A stretch of 64,000 nt of DNA from positions 62,001 to 126,000 of the forward strand of contig CAVSLS010000022.1 in assembly GCA_963728845.1 (NCBI GenBank), read 5' to 3'. Source of the DNA: Bog-473 sp963728845 (lineage in GTDB: Bacteria; Actinomycetota; Acidimicrobiia; Acidimicrobiales; RAAP-2). This document shows positions 35,300 through 43,488 of this stretch, in pieces (within the stretch, counting starts at the first letter, position 1; each line of letters starts with the position of its first letter). Under the pieces are notes generated by a model that saw nothing but the letters and a program-made list of their open reading frames with translations, ran no database searches and had not been told where the DNA came from. The translations under genes were made by a program, and so were the position numbers.

Positions 35300-36451
35300 G
35301 CTCCTATGGGCTGTCAAGCCCCAGTTTCGCGTGAGGTAGAAGGCTGTATACCTCGCGGGCGACGTAGCGCTTGAGGCATCGCACCGCCTCCTTCTTGGTC
35401 AGTCCCTCCTTCTTGCGTCGATCGATGTACTCGGTGGTTCGAGGGTCATAGACGATGCGGGTGAGCACGATGTGCCAGAGGGCGGAATTGGCCTGGCGAT
35501 CACCACTGCGGTTCAGGCGGTGCCGTTCGTTCTTACCGCTGCTGGCATCGAGGGGCGATACGCCGCAAAGGTGGGCGAAGGCTGCCTCGTTGCGCAGTCG
35601 TCCGGGATTGTCGCCGGCTGTGACGAGGAGGGCGGACGCGGCGTCGGTCCCGATGCCGAGAGTGGCGACAAGTTCGGGCGACGTCTCTTTGACCAAGGGT
35701 TTGAGGATGGCGTCGATCTCGGTGATCTCCTCTTCGAGGGTGAGGGCCCGTCGGGCCAGCATCCGCAGGCTGAACTTGGTCAGCGAGACGATGTCGCGTT
35801 TGGCCCCGGGCCGACAGAGCGATGCTCGCTCGAGGAGGTGGAAGACGCTGAGGCCCCGGAGCTCGGCCCTGATGGGCTCGGGGGCGGTCGAGACCAGGTT
35901 GCGCATCTGGTTGAGCGCCTGGGTCCGTCCCTTGCGCGCCGAGGATCGAGCGACCCGCAAAACCCGCATGGATTCGACGTTTCCGTCCCTCGTCTTGGCC
36001 TCGCCACAGGCGTCGCCCGAGAGTGCGGCACGGGCGGCCGAGATGGCGTCTTGGGGGTCGGACTTGCCCTTGCGCCGGCGACGCTGGCGGTTGGGGCGGT
36101 CCACTTCGACGACACGAACTCGTTCGGCCTGGAGATGGCGGGTGAGCCCGGCTCCATAGGAACCCGTCCCTTCGACACCGACCAGCTCGACGGGGCCGAA
36201 GTCGGCGAGCGACCCCAGCAACTTCTTGTAGCCGCTCTCGGTCGTGGCGAAGCTCTCGACGCCAAGGAGAGCTCCTCGATCATCTAAAGCGGCAGCTACA
36301 TGGACGTCGAGGTGCGTATCGACGCCGCCGGTGATGCTCCGTGCCAGAGTGGTCACTGTCATCCCTTCGTTGGTTGGTTGGTTTGGGGTGACACCGCACC
36401 AGCGGGACGACGGACAGGACAGCGACGGGCCTGTGTAGGCAGGCTCCTATG
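35300..36451 (-). mobile_element. IS110-family element, copy 1 (about 1.14 kb)
   Basis: Bounded by a 9-bp direct repeat GCTCCTATG at 35300-35308 and 36443-36451 (on the transposase strand CATAGGAGC). The right end is the transposase stop itself (CCA TAG GAG). The flanking DNA beyond the right end is TGCCCCAGTTCGAT, a half-site of the dispersed repeat. The 5' noncoding part is only about 90 bp. There are no inverted terminal repeats, as expected of IS110. Confidence 0.8.
35304..36362 (-). CDS. IS110-family transposase (DEDD), intact
   Basis: 352 residues. The N-terminal RuvC-like DEDD domain shows GGVDTHLDVHVAA (Asp15), LVGVEGTGSYGAGL (Glu) and GKSDPQDAISAARAAL (two Asp). The C-terminal Tnp domain shows LGIGTDAASALLVTAGDN, AHLCGVSPLDASSGK (candidate nucleophilic Ser) and GDRQANSALWHIVLTR. 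IS110 recombinases work with a bridge RNA from the element's noncoding end. It is the only one of three copies here with an unbroken frame. Confidence 0.95.
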   Translation of the reverse strand: MTVTTLARSITGGVDTHLDVHVAAALDDRGALLGVESFATTESGYKKLLGSLADFGPVELVGVEGTGSYGAGLTRHLQAERVRVVEVDRPNRQRRRRKGKSDPQDAISAARAALSGDACGEAKTRDGNVESMRVLRVARSSARKGRTQALNQMRNLVSTAPEPIRAELRGLSVFHLLERASLCRPGAKRDIVSLTKFSLRMLARRALTLEEEITEIDAILKPLVKETSPELVATLGIGTDAASALLVTAGDNPGRLRNEAAFAHLCGVSPLDASSGKNERHRLNRSGDRQANSALWHIVLTRIVYDPRTTEYIDRRKKEGLTKKEAVRCLKRYVAREVYSLLPHAKLGLDSP

Positions 36452-36680
36452 AGGTCACTCCGTCCGACCGGCAGGTGTCGAGTGGGTGACCGGGCCAGGC
36501 CGACGGATCGAACTAAAGACAGTCCCAAAGGACGTCAGCCGGTTTGCTGGAGTCAGACCTGGCCTGGGCACCCACCCACACGCTGACCAACCCATTCACC
36601 CAAGTGGTGGATCACTCAGCGGCCACCTCAATCCTCGCTGCCGGGAGGGTGGGCAGTCTGGCGCTTTGGACCCTGCGCCC

Positions 36681-36893
36681 TCAGGAGTCCTGGCCACCAA
36701 CAGACCTCAGATCATTAGCGAAGATCTGATCAGCGTTCGTTTCGATGTGCCGAATGTCGTCATCGCTCAATATGCCCTTCTCTTTGAGAGTCACGATTAG
36801 CGCCCCGACCAGAGCTACTGCGCTCATGCCCTCGGCGATCTCGATCACCCATTTCTCTCGTTGCGCATCTTCCGTTCCGGTGTCATCGACCAC
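36681..36893 (-). CDS. Small hypothetical protein
   Basis: 70 residues (MVDDTGTEDAQREKWVIEIAE). One hydrophobic stretch, GMSAVALVGALIVTL, may be a membrane segment, followed by an acidic helix (SDDDIRHIETNADQIFAND). No family recognised. Composition looks coding. The IS110 copy 1 lies upstream on the same strand. Confidence 0.45.
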   Translation of the reverse strand: MVDDTGTEDAQREKWVIEIAEGMSAVALVGALIVTLKEKGILSDDDIRHIETNADQIFANDLRSVGGQDS

Positions 36894-37041
36894 GCGATCA
36901 GCCTATGCCCTCACGCTCTAAGCCCTGAGGGAGGCGGTCAGAATGCGCGCAAGTTGCAAATCCACTGGGCTGCCCGAATGGCCGGGAAGATTTCTCGATG
37001 GGTGTCCCCGATCGCCGGGACCTTGGGATGCCTGAATTCAC

Positions 37042-37194
37042 CTAGTCAGGCTTTACTTGGCCCTGTAGTTCCTCCAAGCTCTCAATAAGTTGATCCACCA
37101 GCTCCAGAGATGTCTCGAAGTCAAAGCCACGTTCTTCGTCAGTGTCCAGCAGTTGATTGCGAAGTTCAATCGCACGTTGATGGGTTATAGCCAC
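37042..37194 (-). CDS. Small acidic protein (50 residues)
   Basis: Read from GTG 37194 to TAG 37042: MAITHQRAIELRNQLLDTD then a helical, Glu-rich tail (LELVDQLIESLEELQGQVK). Codon use is consistent with coding, and it is probably a two-helix protein. No recognised family. It lies immediately downstream (in its own direction) of the dispersed repeat at 37224-37279. Confidence 0.45.
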   Translation of the reverse strand: MAITHQRAIELRNQLLDTDEERGFDFETSLELVDQLIESLEELQGQVKPD

Positions 37195-37223
37195 GCTGCA
37201 ATCCTAGGTTCCCACCCGCTAAA

Positions 37224-37279
37224 TGCCCCAGTTCAGCGTCGCCGGGGTGGTGATACCCCGACCGGTTCATCATTGGGGC
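37224..37279 (+). repeat. Dispersed intergenic repeat (variant core)
   Basis: TGCCCCAGTTCAGCGTCGCC at the left and ATTGGGGC at the right give the same inverted ends as copy B (TGCCCCA / TTGGGGC). The core is GGGGTGGTGATACCCC, itself a hairpin, instead of GGTGCCACC. It lies between a small protein gene and the MBL-fold gene. Confidence 0.65.
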
Positions 37280-37295
37280 TGAGCCCTGACTCGCG

Positions 37296-38018
37296 TCAGG
37301 AGGGCGTTAGATACTGTGACTCGTAGGCGGAGGCCAGGTTGTAGAGGGCCTCTCGGCCCTCACCACTGAACGAAGAGCCATGCATCAAGGCCAGCGTGCT
37401 CGGCGCGAGATCGCCGAGCTTCCGCATGACGGTTGCGGTGTCTGGAGCGAGCGACGAGGCGCGGAACATCGCTTCGGCATCCATGGCCCGTTGGACGATG
37501 TCGTCAGTGGTGATGACGGGGCCGTCGCCCAAGTGAGTGAAGAGATCTCCGCACAGCAGCGTGTTCGTCGTCTCTTCGTACAGGACTCGGGCCTCCCAGG
37601 CATGGGGAACATGAGGTGTGTCTAGATGACGCACCCGCTTCGTTCCCAACTCGATGGTCTCGCCGTCGGTGAGAGGGCGGGGAGCTCGATCGGCCATCTC
37701 GTTTACCGAGACCAGGCAGCCGAGCGCTCCATGTGCGACCTGAGCGTGTGGCGCCGCAGCCAAGAGATCATTCATAGCACCACATTCGTCGGATTCGATA
37801 TGCCCGAAAGCAATCCATCGGAGGCGATCCATTGGTAGAACACGCTCGATTGCCTCGGAGATCGAGGGGAACATCGAGCGGTGGCCTGTATGGAACAAGA
37901 GTGGCTCCTCATCGTCCAGCAGGAATTGATTGAACGTTAATCCAGTAGGTCCAATGTCTGACACGAAGGTAGATAGCCGATAGATGTTCGGTGCGATTTC
38001 GTTGAGATTCGTGGTCAT
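37296..38018 (-). CDS. MBL-fold metallo-hydrolase of the ODP (di-iron, flavoprotein-like) type
   Basis: 240 residues. The metal motif is GHIESDECG, i.e. H-x-E-x-D as in the oxygen/NO-reductase (FprA/ODP) branch, rather than H-x-H-x-D-H of hydrolases. Downstream ligands are in HLDTPHVPHAWEA and LLCGDLFTHLG, with a final MHGSSFSG. The flavodoxin domain of true FprA is absent. It might sense or reduce O2/NO, or have another role. It stands alone, divergent from the methyltransferase. Confidence 0.8.
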   Translation of the reverse strand: MTTNLNEIAPNIYRLSTFVSDIGPTGLTFNQFLLDDEEPLLFHTGHRSMFPSISEAIERVLPMDRLRWIAFGHIESDECGAMNDLLAAAPHAQVAHGALGCLVSVNEMADRAPRPLTDGETIELGTKRVRHLDTPHVPHAWEARVLYEETTNTLLCGDLFTHLGDGPVITTDDIVQRAMDAEAMFRASSLAPDTATVMRKLGDLAPSTLALMHGSSFSGEGREALYNLASAYESQYLTPS

Positions 38019-38250
38019 ATGCGGTCTTCTCCTCTTGGTGAGGACAATGTTGCAGCGTCCTTAGACGGTAACATCCGAGGGCGCCTTGCCGCCGAGTCAC
38101 ATGCCCTTATATCTGGGATCTCCGTGGAGACAAGGGCGTGAGATCAATGCAGGGATTCCGAGGTGACCCAGTACGCCATCGGGTCGGTGTCACCTCGGCA
38201 GTTCGGAGTCCGTACGGCGGCTTCCTTCCGTCAAGGGGCATGATTTGAGA

Positions 38251-39024
38251 GTGACCGAGGATGCCTGGGCGCCACATGCTGATCGGTTCGTCGACGGTCA
38301 CTACGGCTCGCTCCGTGGCCGGGTCCGTACTCACGTAATCGACTGCCATCTCCGCGACCACCTGCCTCCTCCACCAGCGAAGTTGATCGATGTCGGAGGC
38401 GGTGCCGGTCATCAGTCGTTGCCCCTCGCCCGCACCGGCTACGAGGTCACGATTGTCGATCCGTCGGAGGCCATGCTGAAGCGAGCCGACGCGTTCATTG
38501 CCCAAGAATCGCCCGAGGTAAGGAGACGGATCCGACTCGTCCAGGCGACTGCGGAGGAAGCGCCGAACCGCCTCGGCCGAGCCTGTTTTGCTGGGGTCCT
38601 CTGCCACGGAGTGATCATGTACGTGGACGAGCCGCGACCCTTCGTGGCGGCTCTGGCCGACCTCGCCCAACCCGGAGGGGTCGTCTCTGTTGTGGCCAAG
38701 AATGCCGACAACCTCGCCGTCAGGCCAGCGCTCGAAGGGGACTGGGCGACAGCCCTCAGATCGTTTGACGCTGACCGTCAGGTAAACGGGCTTAGCATCG
38801 ACACCCGAGCCGACTCGTTGGGGCAACTCACCCAGGTGTTCGCCGACCTTGGCATCGAACGGGTCGCCTGGTATGGCGTCCGGCTGTTCACTGACGGATG
38901 GACTCCAGAACGCCCAGATACCGGCTCTGAATCCGCTGTTCTTGCCGTAGAGCTGGAGGCGAGCCGCCGAGATCCATATCGCCAGATGAGTCGACTCTTC
39001 CACGTCGTCGGTGTGCGTCGTTGA
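38251..39024 (+). CDS. Class I SAM-dependent methyltransferase
   Basis: About 257 residues (GTG 38251; TTG 38245 is also in frame). Motif I is KLIDVGGGAGHQSLPLA, motif II acidic strand VTIVDPSEAML, motif post-II RLVQATAEEA, and motif IV-like FAGVLCHGVIMYVDEP. This pattern fits small-molecule or tRNA (CmoA-like) methyltransferases. No neighbour suggests the substrate. Preceding DNA at 38160-38200 contains a degenerate copy of the dispersed repeat. Confidence 0.85.
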   Translation: MTEDAWAPHADRFVDGHYGSLRGRVRTHVIDCHLRDHLPPPPAKLIDVGGGAGHQSLPLARTGYEVTIVDPSEAMLKRADAFIAQESPEVRRRIRLVQATAEEAPNRLGRACFAGVLCHGVIMYVDEPRPFVAALADLAQPGGVVSVVAKNADNLAVRPALEGDWATALRSFDADRQVNGLSIDTRADSLGQLTQVFADLGIERVAWYGVRLFTDGWTPERPDTGSESAVLAVELEASRRDPYRQMSRLFHVVGVRR

Positions 39025-39132
39025 GGTCATTAACCCGGTTACCCGCATGTGTGGTGCCCGCGGCACCTTTCGGCACGGCACCAAGGTGCCCCACTTCATT
39101 GCCGGTCCGGGGAGCCGTCCGAGCACGGAACC

Positions 39133-39584
39133 TCAGTCGGTTCGTCTTTGCATCCGGGAAGCTGGGTAGCCCTCCGTCTCGACGATATGGCTGCCTTCAA
39201 ATCCCATGTGCCTGTAGAAGGCCATCGCATGAGGGTTGGCCGTCACTTCCAGCGTCTCAAGACCGAGGTGACGAACCCGCATTGAGATGTCCAGCACCAG
39301 GGCCTCTCCGATTCGCCGGCGCATCTGTCGAGGGTCGACGAAGAGATCCTCAAGCTCAGCGACCCCGTCAACGATCAAATAGGTCGCGAAGCCGACAACG
39401 GCGTTGTGTTCATCAACGGCGACCGGCATTCGACCCTCTCGGATTCCACGATCCGAAAGGGTGAGCCATTCCGGATGGCATAACAGCAGGACCCGATCGT
39501 TTTCATTTGATAGAGACGCTCTGCGAAAGACCCCTTCGATCTCGGGCGCTCTTCCAACACAGCATCACGAATGGTGATCGACAT
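39133..39584 (-). CDS. GNAT-family N-acetyltransferase (apparent frameshift)
   Basis: About 150 residues when merged. N-terminus: MSITIRDAVLEERP then EIEGVFRRASLSNENDRVLL. Core: VVGFATYLIVDGVAELEDLFV, then the acetyl-CoA loop PRQMRRRIGEALVLDI (Q/R-x-x-G-x-G/A variant RRRIGEA), then ANPHAMAFYRHMGF. The break is at cgccc near 39543, one C short. Small GNATs acetylate amines on diverse substrates; this one is unassigned. Confidence 0.78.
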
Positions 39585-39678
39585 GACTCAAGACTGCTCC
39601 GGTGATCTGGGGCTATGGCAGCCTCGACCCCATGCTGTCACCATGCGCCACTGCCTCCGTACATTGATACTTCTCTAA

Positions 39679-39922
39679 GGGCCCACCGCTTGACTGCTGG
39701 TCCCAAATAGCTTCGGGAGTGCTGGCAGGTTCGGCCTGACTTGGAGTCCCGTGACACCCGTGGGTGTCGTCGGCCGAGACCTTCCAGCCGCACATTGAAA
39801 GCGGCACGTCCCGTCTCCGAGTTGGGGTGATTGGCCCGGCTTGCAGCAACAAGCCTGGACCCCCTTCGCTCCGATCCGGAACGGCCGTGCCATCCCTAAC
39901 TCAGTTAACAGAAGGGATGACC
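39679..39922 (+). ncRNA. Candidate bridge RNA region, 5' noncoding end of IS110 copy 2
   Basis: About 244 nt between the element's left end (GGGCCCACCGCT) and the transposase start. It aligns with 60001-60256 of copy 3 along its length, with shared blocks GGGYCCACCGCT, TGACTTG and GTCGRCCGRAG and a conserved hairpin (GACAC-ccgtgg-GTGTC at 39753-39768; GGTGT-tcgc-ACACC at 60087-60100) whose stem bases differ but still pair. In the IS110 group this region encodes the bridge RNA (known from IS621). Confidence 0.6.
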
Positions 39923-41017
39923 ATGACCATCGTAGGAGCTGCGCGTGGGGTGACTGGTGGTGTTGACACGCACCTCGACGTCCATGTGGCTGCCGCCCTC
40001 GACCCCCTCGGCGGGCTGCTCGGCACGGAGCGCTTTGAGACCAACGCCGCCGGCTACAAGGAATTGCTCGCTTGGCTCGAGACCTTCGGGGACGTCACCA
40101 AGAGAGGGAGGTTGGTGGTGGGGTGGTGTGAGGTATGAAGTGATGAGAACGAGAGGAGCGGGGCAGCGGAAGTGATTGATGGTGAAGGGGAGGGGGGGGG
40201 GGAGTCGAGGGACGGTGCCGTCGAGGCCATCCGGGTCCTCGTCGTCGCCAAGCGCTCGGCCCGCCAGGCCCGGGTCAAGGCACTCATCCAGATGCACCAC
40301 CTCGGCTACAGCGCACCTGAGCAGCTTCGTTGCCGACTGAAGGGTCTTTCGGTGCCGGCGCTGGTCGCCGAAGGAGCGAGGCTCCGACCGACCCGTTCCC
40401 CCGATCCGGTGACCGCGGCTACCAAGGCCTCCCTCTCCTCGCTCGCGCATCGCATCGAGGCCCTCGATCGCGAACTCGCCGAGCTCGACGAACGGATCGA
40501 AGCCCTCCTCATTGCCACCGTGCCCGATCTGCTCGGCCTCTTCGGCGTCGGACCCGACACCGCATCCGCACTGGTGATGGCAGCCGGCGACAACGCTGAA
40601 CGGTTGCATTCGGAGGGCGCATGGGCCCACCTGTGTGGCGTCGCACCCGTCCCGGCCGGGCCGGGCAAGACCAACGGCAAGGTCAAGGCCCACGACGGTG
40701 GCGATCGCCAGGCCAATAGCGCGCTCTGGCACATCGTCATGGTCCGCATCGCGCACGACCCCGAGACCCAGCTCTACTTCGAGCGCCGGGTCAAAGCGGG
40801 GATGACCAAGAATGAGGTCATCCGCATCTTGAAGCGCTACGTCGCCCGCGAGGTCTATCGCTGCCTGCCCCGCGGCGAAGTCCTCGGGCTGTGGGTCTGG
40901 CTTTCCCCCGTACTGTCGCTCTTCGGAGCTGACTCTCCAGCGATACGCCGACCCTCAGCTCGGGCCCCGATCTCGAAAACGCGTGACCCAATACGAGCTT
41001 GTCCTCACATCGAGTGA
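39923..41017 (+). pseudogene. IS110-family transposase, catalytic region replaced
   Basis: The N-terminus MTIVGAARGVTGGVDTHLD and C-terminal part (KALIQMHHLGYSAPEQL, FGVGPDTASALVMAAGDN, GDRQANSALWHIVMVR, KRYVAREVYRCLPRG) match copy 3. Between VTK (about 40102) and SRDGAVEAIRV (about 40203), the roughly 187 nt that hold the catalytic Glu and both Asp in copy 3 are replaced by about 100 nt of G-rich sequence in a shifted frame. The frame also runs past the usual stop. Confidence 0.85.
40103..40207 (+). other. Anomalous G-rich, C-poor tract inside the transposase
   Basis: About 105 nt containing only a handful of C, with a run of eleven G at 40192-40202. It resembles no part of copy 1 or 3 and does not extend the reading frame. 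It looks like base-calling noise (dark-cycle poly-G) or an assembly join rather than a biological insert, although a real low-complexity insertion cannot be excluded. Confidence 0.7.
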
Positions 41018-41114
41018 CTGATCAATGTTCTGTCCGCTGTTTTCACTCCCGAACCCCGAAGGAGGGGTTGACAAGTGATAGGAGCTCGCCGGGATTGTGC
41101 GACGCAACGAACCC

Positions 41115-42047
41115 TTAGCCGCGTCCGCCAGCCGGTTTGTACTCGTAGATCATCGTGGTGAGAATACAAGCGCCCGGCTGGATGATCTCCACCCGCAGGA
41201 TGCCGGTGGATGGGTCAAAGTCCACCCCCTCTGCTTCGAAGGTGCCCGAACAGGTGCTCTCTTGCGGGATCGATCCCAGATCCACCACATGCCCTGTCAC
41301 GCTAATGCCGTGAAGCGAGCTTGGCAGGTCTATCTCAAGCAGCGGCTTCTCGTTAGAAAAGAGGGTTCGTGAGTCGTCGTCAGAGGCGCAGATCAGTCTG
41401 ACCGGAGTCACGAAGTCACAACCCTGGATGTCGTTCACATGGTGATCGAGTCCGATGTACCCGGCCAACTGGAGCGAACCGCCGTCAGGGGAGGTCTGGT
41501 GGTTCAAGACAGGAGTGGGGTAGATCTGCAAATGGCTCATCGTCCCCCACTCACCGCCGATCATCCATTGGGTGTCTGGCGAGATGGCGACGAAGGAGTT
41601 GTTGTACAGCTCACCCCGAACGAGTGTGTGGATGTACTCGAAGCTGTCGCCAGAAGGGGTCGTGACGAGAAACATCTTCGAGCTTCCGGAGCTAGGACCT
41701 TGGTAGGCGTCGAAAATGTAACCGCGGAGTGAGTCAGGGTCCCCGATGTGGCTCCAGCCCTGAGCCGCCAGGTTGCTCGGGACCGACAAGATACCGCGAT
41801 ACAGCTCGTAGGTGCTTCGACGAGGTTCGAAGACCGTCGCCACACCTTCGCCCGCGAAAAGAGTGCTCTCGTCGTAGCTCCCCACCTCAGTCCAGCTGGC
41901 GATGCCGCCCTGAGAACCCAGCACGCCAGGACGGTCGGTTCCGGCGGCAGCCGGCGCCGGAGCTCCAAAGCCTGTGCCCAACAAGGCAGCACAGGCAATC
42001 AAGATGACGAGCCAGCCGATCGTCGAGGCCCCCAACTTGTGTCGCAT
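41115..42047 (-). CDS. Exported protein of unknown function
   Basis: About 310 residues from ATG 42047. A signal peptide is visible (RHKLGASTIGWLVILIACAA then GTGFGAPAPAAAG). The mature part is mixed beta (SYDESTLFAGEGVATVFE, KMFLVTTPSGDSFEYIH, WMIGGEWGTMSHLQIYP) with DFDPSTGILRVEII near the end and four cysteines that could form disulfides. No family recognised; the WxxGGEWG and PDTQW blades hint at a propeller-like fold. IS110 copy 2 lies just downstream. Confidence 0.65.
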   Translation of the reverse strand: MRHKLGASTIGWLVILIACAALLGTGFGAPAPAAAGTDRPGVLGSQGGIASWTEVGSYDESTLFAGEGVATVFEPRRSTYELYRGILSVPSNLAAQGWSHIGDPDSLRGYIFDAYQGPSSGSSKMFLVTTPSGDSFEYIHTLVRGELYNNSFVAISPDTQWMIGGEWGTMSHLQIYPTPVLNHQTSPDGGSLQLAGYIGLDHHVNDIQGCDFVTPVRLICASDDDSRTLFSNEKPLLEIDLPSSLHGISVTGHVVDLGSIPQESTCSGTFEAEGVDFDPSTGILRVEIIQPGACILTTMIYEYKPAGGRG

Positions 42048-42090
42048 TGTGGCTTCGAACACTGGTCCTCAGCGTAGCTAAGTGAGGTGA

Positions 42091-42135
42091 GCCCCTGAAC
42101 GCCGGGAAGGGGTGCCACCGTGCGGCACGAGTGGG
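42091..42135 (+). repeat. Dispersed intergenic repeat, copy C
   Basis: AGCCCCTGAACGCCGGGAAG, then GGGTGCCACCGTGCGGCACG. It closely matches copy A over the left part and copy B over the core. It lies between the divergent exported-protein and esterase genes. Confidence 0.75.
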
Positions 42136-42214
42136 ATACCCCCATTGTCCCGAATAATGAACTCGTACACGATCTGGCGTGATCTTGAGGCGTCGTGGGT
42201 ATTGACATCTTCTT

Positions 42215-43438
42215 GTGCCCATCGGCTATCTCATAAGCGTCTTGGTCGCGGCGGCGGCAACGGCCCTTTCCCTATGGCCGCGACCCACTCGAGGGCCTCG
42301 GGCCAGCGCTTCGTTCATTTTCGAGAGTGTCGTCAACGAGCTGCCTTTCTTGGTCGTGTACTGGTTGGTGGCCAACACAGCGGTGGCCGCCACCCAAGGC
42401 GACATCGGTTCACCGCTGGGGTGGGTGGCATTAGCAGTCGCGATGTGCACCCTGGCCGGCTCCGCTTTGGTGATCGGCCGAGCCGCACAGGCACGCGCTG
42501 TCCTCGACCATGCACTTACGAAATATGTCGGCGACATCCGGCGAGTTGCCGCCGAAGCCCCGGGGAGGCCCAGGCGTACCACGCTCCAGGTCCTGCTACG
42601 CGCACTAATTTCACCCGTGCGCATCTCGGCCAGGAGCGTGCGGCGCGACCGCGACATCGCGTATGGCCCCGCGGGCTCTGCCAACCGCCTGGACATCTAT
42701 CGCCACCGGTCAAGGGCTTCCGGGTCCCCAGTACTCATCTACTTCCATCCCGGCGGGTTCGTGATCGGCAAGAAGAGTAGAGAGGCACGGGTACTCTTCG
42801 ACAGGCTGGCTAGCAGGGGCTGGCTGTGCATCAGCGCCAACTATCGATTGCGCCAGGCGGGAGCGTTCCCCAACAATGTGATCGACGCGAAACGCGTCAT
42901 CGCATGGCTGCGCTCACATGCCGCAGACTACGGTGCCGATCCCACCACAATCGTGATGTGCGGTGGCTCCGCAGGCGCATACCTCGCCGCTATGTGCGCC
43001 CTGACCGCTAATGATTCGACGTTCCAACCTGGCTTCGAACAGGCGGACACGTCGGTGAGCGCAGCCGTTGGCTTCTACGGCTTCTACGGTTCCGCTGACT
43101 CGTCTGAGCTTGGTCCCTCCGATCCCGCCAGCTACGCCCGCGCCGACGCGCCGCCATTCTTCGTCATTCCGGGGGCACGTGACCCCATGATTGCTGCGGC
43201 CCACGCCGAAGAGTTTGCCGAGCAGTTGCGTTCTACCTCCACCAGCCCGGTGCTATACGCAGAGCTGCCGGGCGGACAGCACAATTTCGACCGCTTCCCA
43301 TCCATCAGGTTCTTCGCCGTGGTCGACGCCGTCGAAGCGTTCGCCAACTGGGTGCGCTCCAGGTCTACGTCCGAGCACCCGACGACGACTGGACCGGAGG
43401 CGCGGCCCGATCATTCCGCTGGGCCTGAGCACGTTTGA
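42215..43438 (+). CDS. Membrane-anchored alpha/beta-hydrolase (HSL/BD-FAE-like esterase)
   Basis: 407 residues from GTG 42215. The first 110 residues hold three hydrophobic segments (GYLISVLVAAAATALSLW, LPFLVVYWLVANTAV, GWVALAVAMCTLAGSAL). The catalytic part has the oxyanion motif YFHPGGFVIG (HGGG variant), the nucleophile elbow MCGGSAGAYLAA, Asp in IPGARDPMIAA and His in GGQHNFDRFPS. This is a tethered carboxylesterase with the active site probably on one membrane face. Next gene, another hydrolase, starts 51 bp downstream. Confidence 0.85.
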   Translation: MPIGYLISVLVAAAATALSLWPRPTRGPRASASFIFESVVNELPFLVVYWLVANTAVAATQGDIGSPLGWVALAVAMCTLAGSALVIGRAAQARAVLDHALTKYVGDIRRVAAEAPGRPRRTTLQVLLRALISPVRISARSVRRDRDIAYGPAGSANRLDIYRHRSRASGSPVLIYFHPGGFVIGKKSREARVLFDRLASRGWLCISANYRLRQAGAFPNNVIDAKRVIAWLRSHAADYGADPTTIVMCGGSAGAYLAAMCALTANDSTFQPGFEQADTSVSAAVGFYGFYGSADSSELGPSDPASYARADAPPFFVIPGARDPMIAAAHAEEFAEQLRSTSTSPVLYAELPGGQHNFDRFPSIRFFAVVDAVEAFANWVRSRSTSEHPTTTGPEARPDHSAGPEHV

Positions 43439-43488
43439 CTTTCCGCCCTCCCGTCCTGATGCCGGACCGACCAGAAAGGACCACAGCA

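Larger units (their letters stand above)
39679..41085 (+). mobile_element. IS110-family element, copy 2 (about 1.4 kb, defective)
   Basis: The left end aligns with copy 3 at GGGYCCACCGCT; the right end is GGGGTTGACAAGTG-ATAGGAGC at 41064-41085, matching copies 1 and 3. The transposase has lost its catalytic half to a G-rich tract (see 40103-40207), so this copy cannot make an active enzyme as read. Confidence 0.75.

Noticed and set aside
38107..39126. 339-codon minus-strand frame
   Set aside because: Antisense to the methyltransferase with clear SAM motifs; translation is shadow-like.
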